Source: JBGUVL01 sp964370395
GTDB lineage: Bacteria > Bacillota_I > Bacilli_A > Erysipelotrichales > Erysipelotrichaceae
DNA: 64,000 bases
Direction: 5' to 3'
Assembly: GCA_964370395.1 (NCBI GenBank)
Contig: CAYJIZ010000013.1
Location: 13,702-77,701 of the forward strand
The notes beneath the pieces were generated by a model. That model saw nothing but the letters and a program-made list of their open reading frames with translations. It had not been told where the DNA came from and searched no databases. Made by a program: the position numbers and the translations under genes. This document shows positions 8,905 through 17,207 of the stretch, in pieces. Each line of letters opens with the position of its first letter. The first letter of the stretch is position 1.

Positions 8905-9681
8905 TTATATTAATTTTAATTCTTTTAACGTATTTGCGATACTCGCTTCGCTATCATCACCACATACAATTGTAGCAATCGCTTTGATAGAAGGATGTCC
9001 ATTGCCCATCGCAACGCCCACTTTCGCATGTGTAAGCATTTCTAAATCATTCAAAGAATCACCAAAGGCAACATAAGAGCCTTCTTCGATTTGCCAATAC
9101 TTCATTAATTGTTGGATTCCCTTCGCTTTGTTCACACCATCTTTCACAAAGTCAATTCCATAAGGTGTCGATGCTGTGTACGAGATGCCTTCAATTTTTT
9201 CAAACAGCTCTTTTTTAAAGTGCTTGTTTTTAATTGCACTAACCGCATTCAATTTTTCTTTTTCCCACTTTTTAATCTTTGGTTCTTTTAAATGGTATTC
9301 TTCAATCATCTTCTCTACGATTTCACATTTTGGCTGGTTAACAAATTCGTGTTTTCCAAACGAATACAAACTGATATTATGCGTGTCTGCTATCGAATAC
9401 ATCTGTTCCATCTGTGTTTCGCTATAACAGTCTTCATAAATGATTTCATACTTTTCATTCATCGCAATTCCACCTGCGCAACCGATGTAACCATCCCATT
9501 CTACCATCTCAAAAACAGCCAATTCATCTGCCATTTCTTTTGGTCTTCCACTGCATAAGGCAACTTTGTACCCATTGGCTTTTAATTTTTTTACTGCTTC
9601 AATGCTCTCATCTAATACTTTGTTGTTGTCATGGTCATAAAATGTCCCATCAATATCAAAAAATACAGCTTTAATATCCAT
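8905..9681 (-). CDS. Cof-type HAD-superfamily phosphatase
   Basis: A cytoplasmic phosphatase of the Cof/IIB HAD subfamily, usually acting on sugar phosphates, nucleotides or FMN-like compounds. Motif I is FFDIDGTF (DxD nucleophile, about residue 8), motif II is CSGRP, a conserved Lys lies in KPK/NAVSAIK, and motif IV is FGDSLNDLEML. The cap domain lies between, as in type IIB. At 258 residues it is of ordinary length. The ATG at 9681 is preceded by GAGAGGT; the ORF extension to 9696 has no ribosome site. Substrate specificity cannot be read from sequence. Confidence 0.9.
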   Translation of the reverse strand: MDIKAVFFDIDGTFYDHDNNKVLDESIEAVKKLKANGYKVALCSGRPKEMADELAVFEMVEWDGYIGCAGGIAMNEKYEIIYEDCYSETQMEQMYSIADTHNISLYSFGKHEFVNQPKCEIVEKMIEEYHLKEPKIKKWEKEKLNAVSAIKNKHFKKELFEKIEGISYTASTPYGIDFVKDGVNKAKGIQQLMKYWQIEEGSYVAFGDSLNDLEMLTHAKVGVAMGNGHPSIKAIATIVCGDDSEASIANTLKELKLI

Positions 9682-9741
9682 TTTCTTACCTCTCAAATCG
9701 CATTTAGTATAGCATATTTATTTATGTATCTTAAAAGAAAC

Positions 9742-9788
9742 AAAAAAACAAAAAGGATTTTGTTTGCTTTCCAATACAAATCTTTTTG
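9742..9788 (-). terminator. Intrinsic terminator after the pth-PNPOx-DUF1648 operon
   Basis: CAAAAAG...CTTTTTG arms (9777-9788 with 9749-9762, one or two bulges) and seven T on the minus strand. It separates this operon from the HAD-SGNH-mfd group. Confidence 0.65.
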
Positions 9789-9799
9789 TTTTTCTTTCT

Positions 9800-10282
9800 T
9801 TATTTATTTTTTGATGCTTTTACAACTCTCACTAAATTAAAAACTAAAATGATTGTGATTCCTGCTATCATGACAATCGTGAAATAGTTGGATAACGGGT
9901 ATTGCGAAATAGAAGTGAGCATCAAATAACCAATTGTAATAACGATAAACAATCGCATCATATAAATTAAGTCTTTTATTATTTCATATACCTTTGCTTG
10001 GTTTTGTGGTGTCACATTCACCCCTGTGTTCCATAATGTTGGAAATTTAGAAACAAAGGTCAAAAGCAAGTACAACCCGATTAGTAAAAACGGAAGCAAT
10101 AACATTTCTTGTTTGTTTCCATAGCGATCCACATTACCATAAAAATCAAAGTGTACACCTATTTTTTGTGGTGCATTCCAATATTGAAAAACAAATACGA
10201 TAATAGCAAGAATGATTATCGCTATTGTTAGGATACCCATTATTTTTTGTTGACGTGTTGTCTGTACCTTGATTTCATCCAT
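9800..10282 (-). CDS. DUF1648 membrane protein
   Basis: A small integral-membrane protein of unknown function. The 160-residue protein has four hydrophobic segments (about 15-35, 60-80, 107-125, 130-150). Between the first two lies the DUF1648 signature: IGVHFDFYGNVDRYGNK, the HF..G..D.yG.k pattern. DUF1648 also occurs in the anti-sigma/immunity-like SdpI family, but the C-terminal half here is not clearly SdpI. The start at 10282 follows AGAGGAAAG; the ORF extension overlaps the upstream gene. It ends the pth-PNPOx transcript. Confidence 0.72.
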   Translation of the reverse strand: MDEIKVQTTRQQKIMGILTIAIIILAIIVFVFQYWNAPQKIGVHFDFYGNVDRYGNKQEMLLLPFLLIGLYLLLTFVSKFPTLWNTGVNVTPQNQAKVYEIIKDLIYMMRLFIVITIGYLMLTSISQYPLSNYFTIVMIAGITIILVFNLVRVVKASKNK

Positions 10283-10292
10283 ATGCTTTCCT

Positions 10293-10772
10293 CTATCCCA
10301 GCTCTTTGGCTTGTTTTCCACTCACATGTGTAATATCAATTGCAATCATACATAATGCCGCCATACTTTTGGCAATTTCTTGTTTCATTTCTTCTTTGTC
10401 CACTTCAGGACTGTATTTTTCACACAACAGAAGAATGGATTTTTCCTTTTCTTCTTCACTCTCTACAATACGTGCTTTTCCAAATACAATTACACTACGA
10501 TAATGTGTTGTATATTTTTCTGCAATTACTTTATCTTGGTCAATGATACAAAAAGATACGTTTTCATTTGCTTTGATTGCATCGATTTTATGTCCTTGTA
10601 GAGCACTGTGAAAATAAATTTTATGATCGTGATACACGTAACTTAACGGTACGGCATAGGCGCTCTTGTCTTGGTCGCACACAGCCAATACTCCTGATGT
10701 GTTTTTAATCATCACTTCTATGCATGTTTCATTGCTTAATTGTTGGTTTGCACGACGCATTTGTTTTGGCAT
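10293..10772 (-). CDS. Pyridoxamine 5'-phosphate oxidase-like flavoprotein (NimA-like)
   Basis: A split-barrel FMN-binding protein of the PNPOx-like/NimA group. The 159-residue product shows MPKQMRRANQQLSNE and then GVLAVCDQDKSAYAVPLSYVYHDHKIYFHSA, the conserved strand pair, plus GHKIDAIKANENVSFCIID and YRSVIVFGKARIV. Some relatives reduce 5-nitroimidazoles, but most are of unknown function, and resistance should not be inferred from this alone. It lies 12 nt after pth with a GGGGGAAT ribosome site and is surely in the same operon. Confidence 0.85.
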   Translation of the reverse strand: MPKQMRRANQQLSNETCIEVMIKNTSGVLAVCDQDKSAYAVPLSYVYHDHKIYFHSALQGHKIDAIKANENVSFCIIDQDKVIAEKYTTHYRSVIVFGKARIVESEEEKEKSILLLCEKYSPEVDKEEMKQEIAKSMAALCMIAIDITHVSGKQAKELG

Positions 10773-10784
10773 AACCCATTCCCC

Positions 10785-11345
10785 CTATTTTTTATTAAAT
10801 TCCTGCATTGTGATCGCAAATTCATTGCGTAAACTATGAATCGCTGCATTTTTCGCATCCACCAATGCCTCTTCAAAATCTTGTAATTCTTCTTTTCGCA
10901 CTTTTCCTAATACGTAATCTACTGTCGCAATACGTGCATCTTTTCCAATTCCCACACGAATGCGATTAAAGTCTTGTGTTCCCAAATGTTGAATGATATT
11001 TTTCACTCCGTTTTGTCCACCAGCACTTCCCTTTTGACGAAGTCTGATTTTTCCAACTGGCAAATCCAAATCATCATAAATCACCAAGATATCTTCCTTG
11101 TCTATTTTAAAGAAATCCATTATTTCTCTAACACTTTCCCCTGATAAATTCATATAAGTTTGCGGTTTTAATAAGATGACACTTTCGCCACCTACATTTG
11201 TTTTTCCATACAATCCCTTAAATTTATTTTGGTTGATGTCTACTTTTAATTCTTGGGCAATGTAATCCATTACCATAAAACCAGCATTGTGTCTTGTTTT
11301 CTCGTATTCTCTTCCTGGATTTCCTAGTCCAACGATCAATTTCAT
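10785..11345 (-). CDS. pth: Peptidyl-tRNA hydrolase
   Basis: This enzyme cleaves the ester bond of peptidyl-tRNAs released from stalled ribosomes, recycling tRNA. The 186-residue protein begins MKLIVGLGNPGREYEKTRHNAGF, with the family Asn and catalytic His. It carries KPQTYMNLSGESV and the catalytic Asp in DDLDLPVGKIRLR. GSAGGQNGVKNII is also conserved. The usual Pth size is 185-195. It lies 8 nt downstream of an 84-residue unknown gene, in the mfd neighbourhood as in Bacillus, although five other genes now separate pth from mfd. Confidence 0.97.
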   Translation of the reverse strand: MKLIVGLGNPGREYEKTRHNAGFMVMDYIAQELKVDINQNKFKGLYGKTNVGGESVILLKPQTYMNLSGESVREIMDFFKIDKEDILVIYDDLDLPVGKIRLRQKGSAGGQNGVKNIIQHLGTQDFNRIRVGIGKDARIATVDYVLGKVRKEELQDFEEALVDAKNAAIHSLRNEFAITMQEFNKK

Positions 11346-11353
11346 TTTTTCAC

Positions 11354-11608
11354 CTATCCAATTTTCTTTCTTCTAACACGATCTATCTCATCTTGTATAC
11401 TTCGATATTGTGTACAAATAATTTCATTAATTTCTTCTACGCTCAATTGTTTGTTTGCGACAATCGAAACGGATAAATCACTATGGACAATCACTGAAAT
11501 TTGTCCTTCTTTTAAACGAACGGAGCGAATTAGTTCATAGATGAGTTCTTGCTTATCTTTTAACCCTGTAAATCGACTTGTAATAATTGCTCTTTCTTTT
11601 GTCGGCAT
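11354..11608 (-). CDS. Unknown 84-residue protein upstream of pth
   Basis: I do not recognise this protein. It is 84 residues, basic overall, with no membrane segment. It starts MPTKERAIITSRFTGLKDKQELIYELIRS and ends with an Arg/Lys cluster (DRVRRKKIG). The middle, EGQISVIVHSDLSVSIVANKQLS, suggests beta strands, followed by a helix containing EEINEIICTQYRSIQDEID. AAAGGAG lies 8 nt before the ATG. It is the first gene of the pth operon, so a link to translation or RNA is possible by context only. In Bacillus the gene upstream of pth is ctc (ribosomal protein L25), to which this shows no resemblance. Confidence 0.75.
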   Translation of the reverse strand: MPTKERAIITSRFTGLKDKQELIYELIRSVRLKEGQISVIVHSDLSVSIVANKQLSVEEINEIICTQYRSIQDEIDRVRRKKIG

Positions 11609-11687
11609 GCATTCGCTCCTTTCGTATACTATCTATTATTATACAACACTATGATAAGGTTTCAAATAAGACTGTTATCATTACCCA

Positions 11688-11715
11688 TAAAAAAAGATAC
11701 ACATTTTGTGTATCT
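11688..11715 (-). terminator. Intrinsic terminator of the rpmH-rnpA-yidC-khpB operon
   Basis: Perfect 9-bp stem (11695-11703 with 11707-11715), 3-nt loop, seven T on the minus strand; six bases past the khpB stop. Confidence 0.88.
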
Positions 11716-11721
11716 CTCTCA

Positions 11722-12336
11722 TTATTTGTTTTCTACATAACAGATTTTTAATCTTCTTTGGTTTCCTTCTCCTTCAGAGACAGTCGCAATGTTATTCCAT
11801 CCTTGTAGGTGGTTGTGAATTGCTTTTCTTTCATCGTTAGGCATTGGATCTAAAGTAGCATCTGTTTTTGTTCTTTGTACTGTTTTCGCAACACGTGCTG
11901 CCAAAGAACATTCTTTTTTGTATTTTTCATCTTTGTATCCATTAATGTCTACTAATAATGAAACACGTTTTTTGAATTTTCCAGACGCAGCTGCTTTTAA
12001 TACCGTATTAATCGCTTGTAATGTTTGTCCATTTTTTCCAATTAAAATAGCATTGTTTGAAGAGTTAAGTGTAATTTTATAAAAATTTTCTTCTTTTTCT
12101 TCAATTTCTAATGTAACATCCATTTCAATATTTTCAAAGTAATTCATTAAGTAATCATAGATAAAATCTTTGATGTCTTCTTTTGTATAAGCAGAAATTG
12201 TGATTTCTTTTCCTACACCAAGAAAACCTGATTTTTCTTCGATTACTTCATAAGTAATGTCTTCAATTGCTATCTTTTTTTCTGAAGCAATTTGTTGAAG
12301 AAGTTCTTCCAGTGTTTTTCCTGTATACTTTTTCAT
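11722..12336 (-). CDS. khpB: RNA-binding protein KhpB (Jag/EloR)
   Basis: An RNA-binding regulator that, with KhpA, affects cell elongation and envelope genes in Firmicutes. Its three domains are visible: a Jag-N domain at residues 1-50 (GKTLEELLQQ...GFLGVGKE), a KH domain at about 70-145 (ILIGKNGQTLQAINTVLKAA), and an R3H domain at about 150-204 (NDERKAIHNHL). The ATG at 12336 has AGGAGTG nine bases upstream; that site overlaps the yidC stop codon, so translation is probably coupled. It is the last gene of the rpmH operon, the usual place for jag. Confidence 0.95.
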   Translation of the reverse strand: MKKYTGKTLEELLQQIASEKKIAIEDITYEVIEEKSGFLGVGKEITISAYTKEDIKDFIYDYLMNYFENIEMDVTLEIEEKEENFYKITLNSSNNAILIGKNGQTLQAINTVLKAAASGKFKKRVSLLVDINGYKDEKYKKECSLAARVAKTVQRTKTDATLDPMPNDERKAIHNHLQGWNNIATVSEGEGNQRRLKICYVENK

Positions 12337-12347
12337 TTTTATCACTC

Positions 12348-13247
12348 CTACATATCTTTAATAAAATAGTTTTGAATTACAACATTTTGAATAATTCTTG
12401 AAATTGCACTTACTAACCAGTAGAATGACATCCCTAATGGCCAGTTTAATGCGAAGATAACAATCATCCCTAATGATACATACATCATTGAGTTCATGCT
12501 GTTCATCATACTGCTTTGGTTGTTTTTAGGATTTGCATAATCCTTTGTTTTGATATTTTGTTCTTTCTTTCTTTTCTTTTGAAGCATTTGCGGAATCTTC
12601 ATTGATAAGAATTGTGATACTGCCATTAATAAGAAGATAATAATAACAGCTACATCAAACTTCATAATTCCTTCCATTGGTGTTTGCGTTAAGTCAATAC
12701 CCATGAATAATCCTTCGTTTACTGCACTTGAACGTAATACCGCTTGGTACACAGCCATAATGATTGGCAATTGAATAAGCATTGTTACAATTGATCCAAA
12801 AGGACTAATTTCGTGTTTCTTATATAACGCTTGTGTTTCTTGTGCCATACGCATTCTTGAAGCTTGGTCTGCTTTTCCAGCATATTTTGCTTGAATACGT
12901 TGCATATCTGGTTGTAATAATTGCATTTTTTGTGCGGATACTTGTTGTTTAATTGACATTGCAGCTGTCCCTAAGTTAAGTAACAATGTCGCAACAATAA
13001 TCCCTAACCCTGCATCACCAGTATATTTAGCTACAATATTAATTAATTGTGCTACTGGCCAAACAAAGATATTGAACCATCCACCTGGTCCTGTAATACA
13101 GTCAACATACCCTGTATTTAAATAAATAAGCATTTCTTTCATTACTTTTCCATCACCATCTCTAACGTTTACACATGCCGTTACAAATACTAATAAGAAT
13201 AGACTTAAGAAAAGCCATTTTTTGTGATCTTTTAAAGCTCTTTTCAT
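12348..13247 (-). CDS. yidC: Membrane protein insertase YidC (lipoprotein form)
   Basis: YidC/Oxa1-type insertase that helps place proteins in the cytoplasmic membrane with or without SecYEG. The 299-residue product begins with a lipoprotein signal ending at VTAC (Cys about residue 25), as in the SpoIIIJ-type proteins of Gram-positives. Five membrane segments follow, with a conserved cytoplasmic loop (QQVSAQKMQLLQPDMQRIQ). The conserved membrane Arg is in the TM2 approach. AAGGAG precedes the ATG. It lies between rnpA and khpB, the standard order near oriC. Confidence 0.96.
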   Translation of the reverse strand: MKRALKDHKKWLFLSLFLLVFVTACVNVRDGDGKVMKEMLIYLNTGYVDCITGPGGWFNIFVWPVAQLINIVAKYTGDAGLGIIVATLLLNLGTAAMSIKQQVSAQKMQLLQPDMQRIQAKYAGKADQASRMRMAQETQALYKKHEISPFGSIVTMLIQLPIIMAVYQAVLRSSAVNEGLFMGIDLTQTPMEGIMKFDVAVIIIFLLMAVSQFLSMKIPQMLQKKRKKEQNIKTKDYANPKNNQSSMMNSMNSMMYVSLGMIVIFALNWPLGMSFYWLVSAISRIIQNVVIQNYFIKDM

Positions 13248-13270
13248 ATTTTCTCCTTCGCAAAATTTAG

Positions 13271-13612
13271 TTACTTATCTATTTTAACTTGTTTTGCCCT
13301 TTTATACAATCTTTCAATCGTTTTTTTGTTTGTGAAATAATCGTTTTTTATGAAATTTTCCTTTATTAATAAAATGGAGTCAAAATTTTCATTAAAATCA
13401 TAAATTTCACTAATCATCATACGTACTTGTCGTTTCACTTTATTACGTACCACTGCATTTCCAATTTTCTTTTTTACTGTAATTCCTACTCTACTTTTTG
13501 ATTCACCTTTTGTCTTAGTGTAGAGCACAACAGAAGGATCCGCAAAAAATTTCTTATTTTTTATAATCATTTCAAATTCTTGCGATTTCTTAATACGAAA
13601 TTGTTTTTTCAT
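13271..13612 (-). CDS. rnpA: Ribonuclease P protein component
   Basis: The protein subunit of RNase P, which assists the catalytic RNA in removing 5' leaders of pre-tRNAs. The 113-residue product contains the family hallmark KSRVGITVKKKIGNAVVRNK followed by VKRQVR (the RNR motif region). The start at 13612 follows AAGGGAG; the ORF extension upstream enters a strong hairpin and has no ribosome site. It lies between rpmH and yidC. Confidence 0.95.
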   Translation of the reverse strand: MKKQFRIKKSQEFEMIIKNKKFFADPSVVLYTKTKGESKSRVGITVKKKIGNAVVRNKVKRQVRMMISEIYDFNENFDSILLIKENFIKNDYFTNKKTIERLYKRAKQVKIDK

Positions 13613-13630
13613 ATAATCTCCCTTCTTAAT

Positions 13631-13662
13631 AAAAATAACTCCATTCAAGTGGAGTTATTTTT
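13631..13662 (-). terminator. 13-bp hairpin in the rpmH-rnpA gap (attenuator or processing site)
   Basis: A perfect 13-bp stem (13631-13643 with 13650-13662) with a 6-nt loop is followed by TATT on the minus strand and by a T-run on the plus strand. It lies just 5' of the rnpA ribosome site, so it may lower rnpA expression relative to rpmH or mark an RNase site. The function is inferred. Confidence 0.6.
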
Positions 13663-13686
13663 TTAAACATTTTTAACTTTGGCTTA

Positions 13687-13821
13687 TTAAGCTGATAAAA
13701 CTTTTCTACCTCTTTTACGGCGACGTGCTAATACGTTACGTCCACCAACAGTTTTCATACGAGCTCTGAATCCGTGAGTTTTTTGATGTTTTCTTTTACA
13801 TGGTTGATATGTTCTTTTCAC
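13687..13821 (-). CDS. rpmH: 50S ribosomal protein L34
   Basis: The 44-residue ribosomal protein L34 (MKRTYQPCKRKHQKTHGFRA at the start, ending RRRKRGRKVLSA). Translation starts with GTG at 13821, preceded by a GGAGGTG site. It is too short to be caught by most ORF length cut-offs. The family is unmistakable, with the HGFRARM and GRNVLARRRKRGR core. A Cys replaces the more usual Lys/Ser at position 8. It is the first gene of the leftward operon from oriC. Confidence 0.97.
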   Translation of the reverse strand: MKRTYQPCKRKHQKTHGFRARMKTVGGRNVLARRRKRGRKVLSA

Positions 13822-13871
13822 AAGAAGCACCTCCAATTCTTTTTTTCTATATTAATCAACATTGCTATATG

Positions 13872-13900
13872 ATTATATCGAATATATAACCATAAGTCAA
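13872..13900 (-). promoter_or_regulatory. Promoter of the rpmH-rnpA-yidC-khpB operon
   Basis: TTGACT (13895-13900) and TATAAT (13872-13877) separated by 17 bp on the minus strand, about 50 bases before the rpmH start. A near-consensus sigma-A promoter. Confidence 0.88.
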
Positions 13901-14159
13901 TGAAACTTTAATATTTCTAAAACAGAATAATCATTCGAAAATGATAATGTCTTTTTATCACGAAATTGATTTTGTTTTAAACAAATAGATTAAAGTGTTT
14001 TATGATATGAGTCAATTATAAGGGATAAACAAAAAAATTCAATTTATTTAAATGAGTATTTTAAATAAAAGATAAGAATGTTGAAAACCAGTCAAATTTT
14101 GTATAAAAAAGACGCTTTTTTAGTTATATATTTACAAATTTTAGGAATTAATTAAGATA

Positions 14160-14483
14160 TGTGGAAAAATCTCAGTTTTTTCTATCGAAATATAACTTTT
14201 TGATGATTTTTCCACATATCTCTACACTTTTACACATAAAAATTACCCCCACTTTTCCACATAGTGTGGAAAATGTTGATAACTACCAAAACCCTCTATT
14301 TAATAGTCTTTATGATGTGTATAACTATGTTGAAACCGTTTCCAGCTCGACCTTGCTTTTCCACACTTTCCACATGTAAAACTTTTTTTGCTACTTATCC
14401 ACATTTTTTCCACAATTGAAAGATGTGGAAAACTCCAAATAAACCTTATTTCATACACTTTTTCCACAAAATACTGTGGATAA
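14160..14483. other. oriC: oriC: DnaA-box cluster upstream of dnaA
   Basis: The gap between rpmH and dnaA (13822-14605) has no gene. It holds at least ten good DnaA boxes. Perfect TTATCCACA or its complement lies at 14395-14403 and 14475-14483. TTTTCCACA-type boxes lie at 14160-14168(-), 14208-14216, 14253-14261, 14265-14273(-), 14357-14365, 14406-14414, 14424-14432(-) and 14460-14468, plus CTTTCCACA at 14366-14374. One-mismatch boxes lie near 14274 and 14316. The flanks at 13905-14155 and 14490-14600 are very A+T-rich. The 13901-14159 part shows no further element that I can name. Confidence 0.95.
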
Positions 14484-14605
14484 CTTCGAATGAAAATTAT
14501 TTCATATAGAAAAAGGCTATTTTTTAGTGTAAAATTTAATAGAAACTTAACAATATTTTTAATAGACAAAAAATATTATAGATCAATTGGAAGGGGGTTT
14601 TTTTA

Positions 14606-15940
14606 GTGTCTACTAATTCAGCACTATGGAATGATGTATTATCGCATATTCAAAAAAATAAAATTTTTGATATTCCCACCTACAATTCATATATAAAAGA
14701 GAGTTTTTTATATGATGTGAATGATGATTATGCCATTATCGAAGTTCCATATTCAACAAATAAGAGTTTTTTCAATACTTATATTAATGATTTTGAAAAT
14801 ATATTAGGAGAATACTTAAATCGACAAATAAAATGTAAAGTTTTAATGAAAAATGAAATAAACAATGAAATTTCAAAGGAAGAGGAATACGAATTTGAAA
14901 ATGGTAATAAGATTATCATTGAAAATACCTTTGATAATTTTATTCAAGGAGCCAGTAATAAAGCAGCGTATACCGCTAGTTTCTCTTTGGTTAATAACAT
15001 GGAGAGCATTACCTTTAATCCATTGTTTATTTATGGTAATTCAGGATTAGGTAAAACGCATCTATTGCACGCAATATGTAATCATATTAGAGTAAATCAT
15101 CCTAATTTAAAATACTTATACATTGATGGAAATGATTTGATTTCTTTAATTATTAAGTCTTTGTATCAAAAAAAGAGTGATCTTTTGATTAAAAAAATGA
15201 GTGAATTGGACTTTTTATTAATTGATGATATCCAACATTTAGCAAAAACGAACGATTCACAAGAATTATTTTTCAATATTTACAATAAATTAATTGCCGA
15301 TAACAAAAAAGTTATCATTAGTAGTGATGTGTATCCTTCGGAATTAAATAATATTAACAATCGTATTATTTCTCGCTTTACTTCAGGGTTATCGGTTGGT
15401 ATTGATTCTCCTGAATTTGAAACATCTGTTTCAATTCTATACAAAAAATTAGAAGGAAGAGATCAAGAAAATATTATAAATGAAGAGGCATTATACTTTA
15501 TTGCGAAAAAATTTAGTGAAGATGTAAGAAAATTAGAAGGAGCATTAAATGAGCTTTTATTTAAAGCTATTTTATATAATCCTAAAGTCATTGATGAAGA
15601 ATTTGCACAAGAATGTTTTAAAGACAATCCACAAGTTCATATGAATGATGAAATAACTGTCGTAAAAATTAAAAAAGTAGTATGCAATTACTACAATATT
15701 ACAAAAAAACAGATTGAATCCAAATCACGTACTGCTGATATTGCGAATGCAAGACATATCGCCATTTATTTATGTCGTGAATTGTTGGATATGCCATTTA
15801 AGAAAATTGGAAATGAGTTTGGTGGTAGAGATCATTCTACCGTGATGTCTTCGTATGATAAAATGACAAAAATGATTGATAAAAAGGAAACATATAAGAC
15901 AGCCATTATTCAAATTAAACAAAAGCTAAATATTAACTAA
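14606..15940 (+). CDS. dnaA: Chromosomal replication initiator DnaA
   Basis: An AAA+ ATPase that binds DnaA boxes and unwinds oriC. The 444-residue protein has a divergent N-terminal domain I, a short linker, and AAA+ domain III starting near residue 108. Walker A is GNSGLGKTH (about 143-151) and the Walker B region is FLLIDDIQHL. Domain IV holds the DNA-binding signature GGRDHSTVMSSYDKM. Translation starts at GTG after GGAAGGGGG. The upstream DnaA boxes imply autoregulation, as is known in other bacteria. The domain II linker is short. Confidence 0.98.
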   Translation: MSTNSALWNDVLSHIQKNKIFDIPTYNSYIKESFLYDVNDDYAIIEVPYSTNKSFFNTYINDFENILGEYLNRQIKCKVLMKNEINNEISKEEEYEFENGNKIIIENTFDNFIQGASNKAAYTASFSLVNNMESITFNPLFIYGNSGLGKTHLLHAICNHIRVNHPNLKYLYIDGNDLISLIIKSLYQKKSDLLIKKMSELDFLLIDDIQHLAKTNDSQELFFNIYNKLIADNKKVIISSDVYPSELNNINNRIISRFTSGLSVGIDSPEFETSVSILYKKLEGRDQENIINEEALYFIAKKFSEDVRKLEGALNELLFKAILYNPKVIDEEFAQECFKDNPQVHMNDEITVVKIKKVVCNYYNITKKQIESKSRTADIANARHIAIYLCRELLDMPFKKIGNEFGGRDHSTVMSSYDKMTKMIDKKETYKTAIIQIKQKLNIN

Positions 15941-16009
15941 CAATTTATCCCCTAGTTTTCCAACATAAAAAATGTTAAAATAATGTGGTAAATAAAGTGT
16001 TTTTGAGAC

Positions 16010-16050
16010 TTTTCCACAGTTTCCACACACTAATAGTAATATACTTATAA
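16010..16050 (+). other. Candidate DNA-unwinding element of oriC (dnaA-dnaN gap)
   Basis: Two adjoining DnaA boxes, TTTTCCACA at 16010-16018 and GTTTCCACA at 16019-16027. Three bases later comes TAATAGTAATAT (16031-16042) and then an A-rich tract. TAA/TAG repeats beside DnaA boxes resemble the DnaA-trio element of the Bacillus unwinding site, which also lies downstream of dnaA. Assignment is by analogy. Confidence 0.6.
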
Positions 16051-16077
16051 AAAAATACATTAAAAGGAGGATTTCCA

Positions 16078-17196
16078 ATGTTTTTCAAAATTAGTAAAAA
16101 AGAATTTTATGAAGCCTTATCAACTGCAGCAAGAGCCATTTCTAATTATTCCCCTTTGCCTGCTTTTTCAGGTATTAAGTTTGAAGTAAGTGAAAATGAA
16201 ATTTGTTTGGTTGGTAGTGACTCTGATATTTCAATCAAAGCCTTTCTAACAAAAAGAGATGACTACTATTTAGAAATTATTAAAACTGGTAGTATTGTAA
16301 TCGAATCAAGATACATTTTAGATATCGTAAGAAAAATAGATTCTGATACGATTGAAGTGGAAATATTAGATGGTTGTACTACACGTATTTCAGGAAATCA
16401 TTCTGATTATAAAATCAATGGTATGTATGCTAATGAATACCCATTGATCGATTTTAGTAAATGCGAAGATGAATTAGTAATGGAATCTAGTGTTCTTAAA
16501 AATATTATTAATGAAACAACATTTGCGACAAGTGAAAAAGAAACAAGACCTGTTTTATCAGGAGTTAACTTTAATTGTAATGGAACAAAGTTAGAATGTA
16601 TTTCTACAGATAGTTATCGTTTGTCTAAAAAGAACATTGAAATTGATCAATCTTTTGATTTTAATATTACCATTCCTTCAAAATCATTAAATGAAGTAGT
16701 GAAATCATTAGAAAATGAAAGCAATGTGAAATTGAGTATTTCAGATAAAAAAGTACAATTCATTTTAGATAGTGTTATCGTTCAAACTCGTTTGATTGAT
16801 GGATTGTATCCAGATACTTCTAAATTAATCCCAGACGCGTTTAAATACTCTCTGAGCGTTGATTTAAAAGAAATGTTATCTGCTATTGACCGTATTAGTT
16901 TTATTAAAAATGATGGAGTGAGTGTAATTCGTTTGTCGATGAATAAAAATGAATGCATTTTATCTTCTAAATCAAAAGAAGTAGGATCTGCATTAGAAGT
17001 ATTATCTACTGCTTCTTATGAAGGAGAAGATTTGGATATTTCTTTTAATGGTAAATATGTTTTTGAAGCATTAAAAGTAATTAAGAGTCAACTTGTAACG
17101 ATTCAATTCAATGGAGAAATGATGCCTTTTGTGATTCAAGGTGTTGGTGAAAATTCATTAATTGAACTTGTTTTACCAGTTCGAACTTACGCTTAA
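16078..17196 (+). CDS. dnaN: DNA polymerase III beta subunit (sliding clamp)
   Basis: The processivity clamp that encircles DNA and tethers polymerase III and repair proteins. At 372 residues it has the usual three-domain size. Recognisable features include the start MFFKISKKEFYEAL, a TRPVLSGVNFN-type stretch (ETRPVLSGVNF) in domain 2, DGLYPDTSKLIP, and a C-terminus ending LVLPVRTY, the canonical ...PMR end in slightly altered form. It has an AAAGGAGG ribosome site. It follows dnaA by 137 bp and is followed by a terminator. Confidence 0.97.
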   Translation: MFFKISKKEFYEALSTAARAISNYSPLPAFSGIKFEVSENEICLVGSDSDISIKAFLTKRDDYYLEIIKTGSIVIESRYILDIVRKIDSDTIEVEILDGCTTRISGNHSDYKINGMYANEYPLIDFSKCEDELVMESSVLKNIINETTFATSEKETRPVLSGVNFNCNGTKLECISTDSYRLSKKNIEIDQSFDFNITIPSKSLNEVVKSLENESNVKLSISDKKVQFILDSVIVQTRLIDGLYPDTSKLIPDAFKYSLSVDLKEMLSAIDRISFIKNDGVSVIRLSMNKNECILSSKSKEVGSALEVLSTASYEGEDLDISFNGKYVFEALKVIKSQLVTIQFNGEMMPFVIQGVGENSLIELVLPVRTYA

Positions 17197-17207
17197 AATA
17201 AATGTAG

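Noticed and set aside
14161..14569. ORFs of 72 and 89 residues inside oriC
   Set aside because: They are translations of the DnaA-box cluster and have no ribosome site; the region is the origin.
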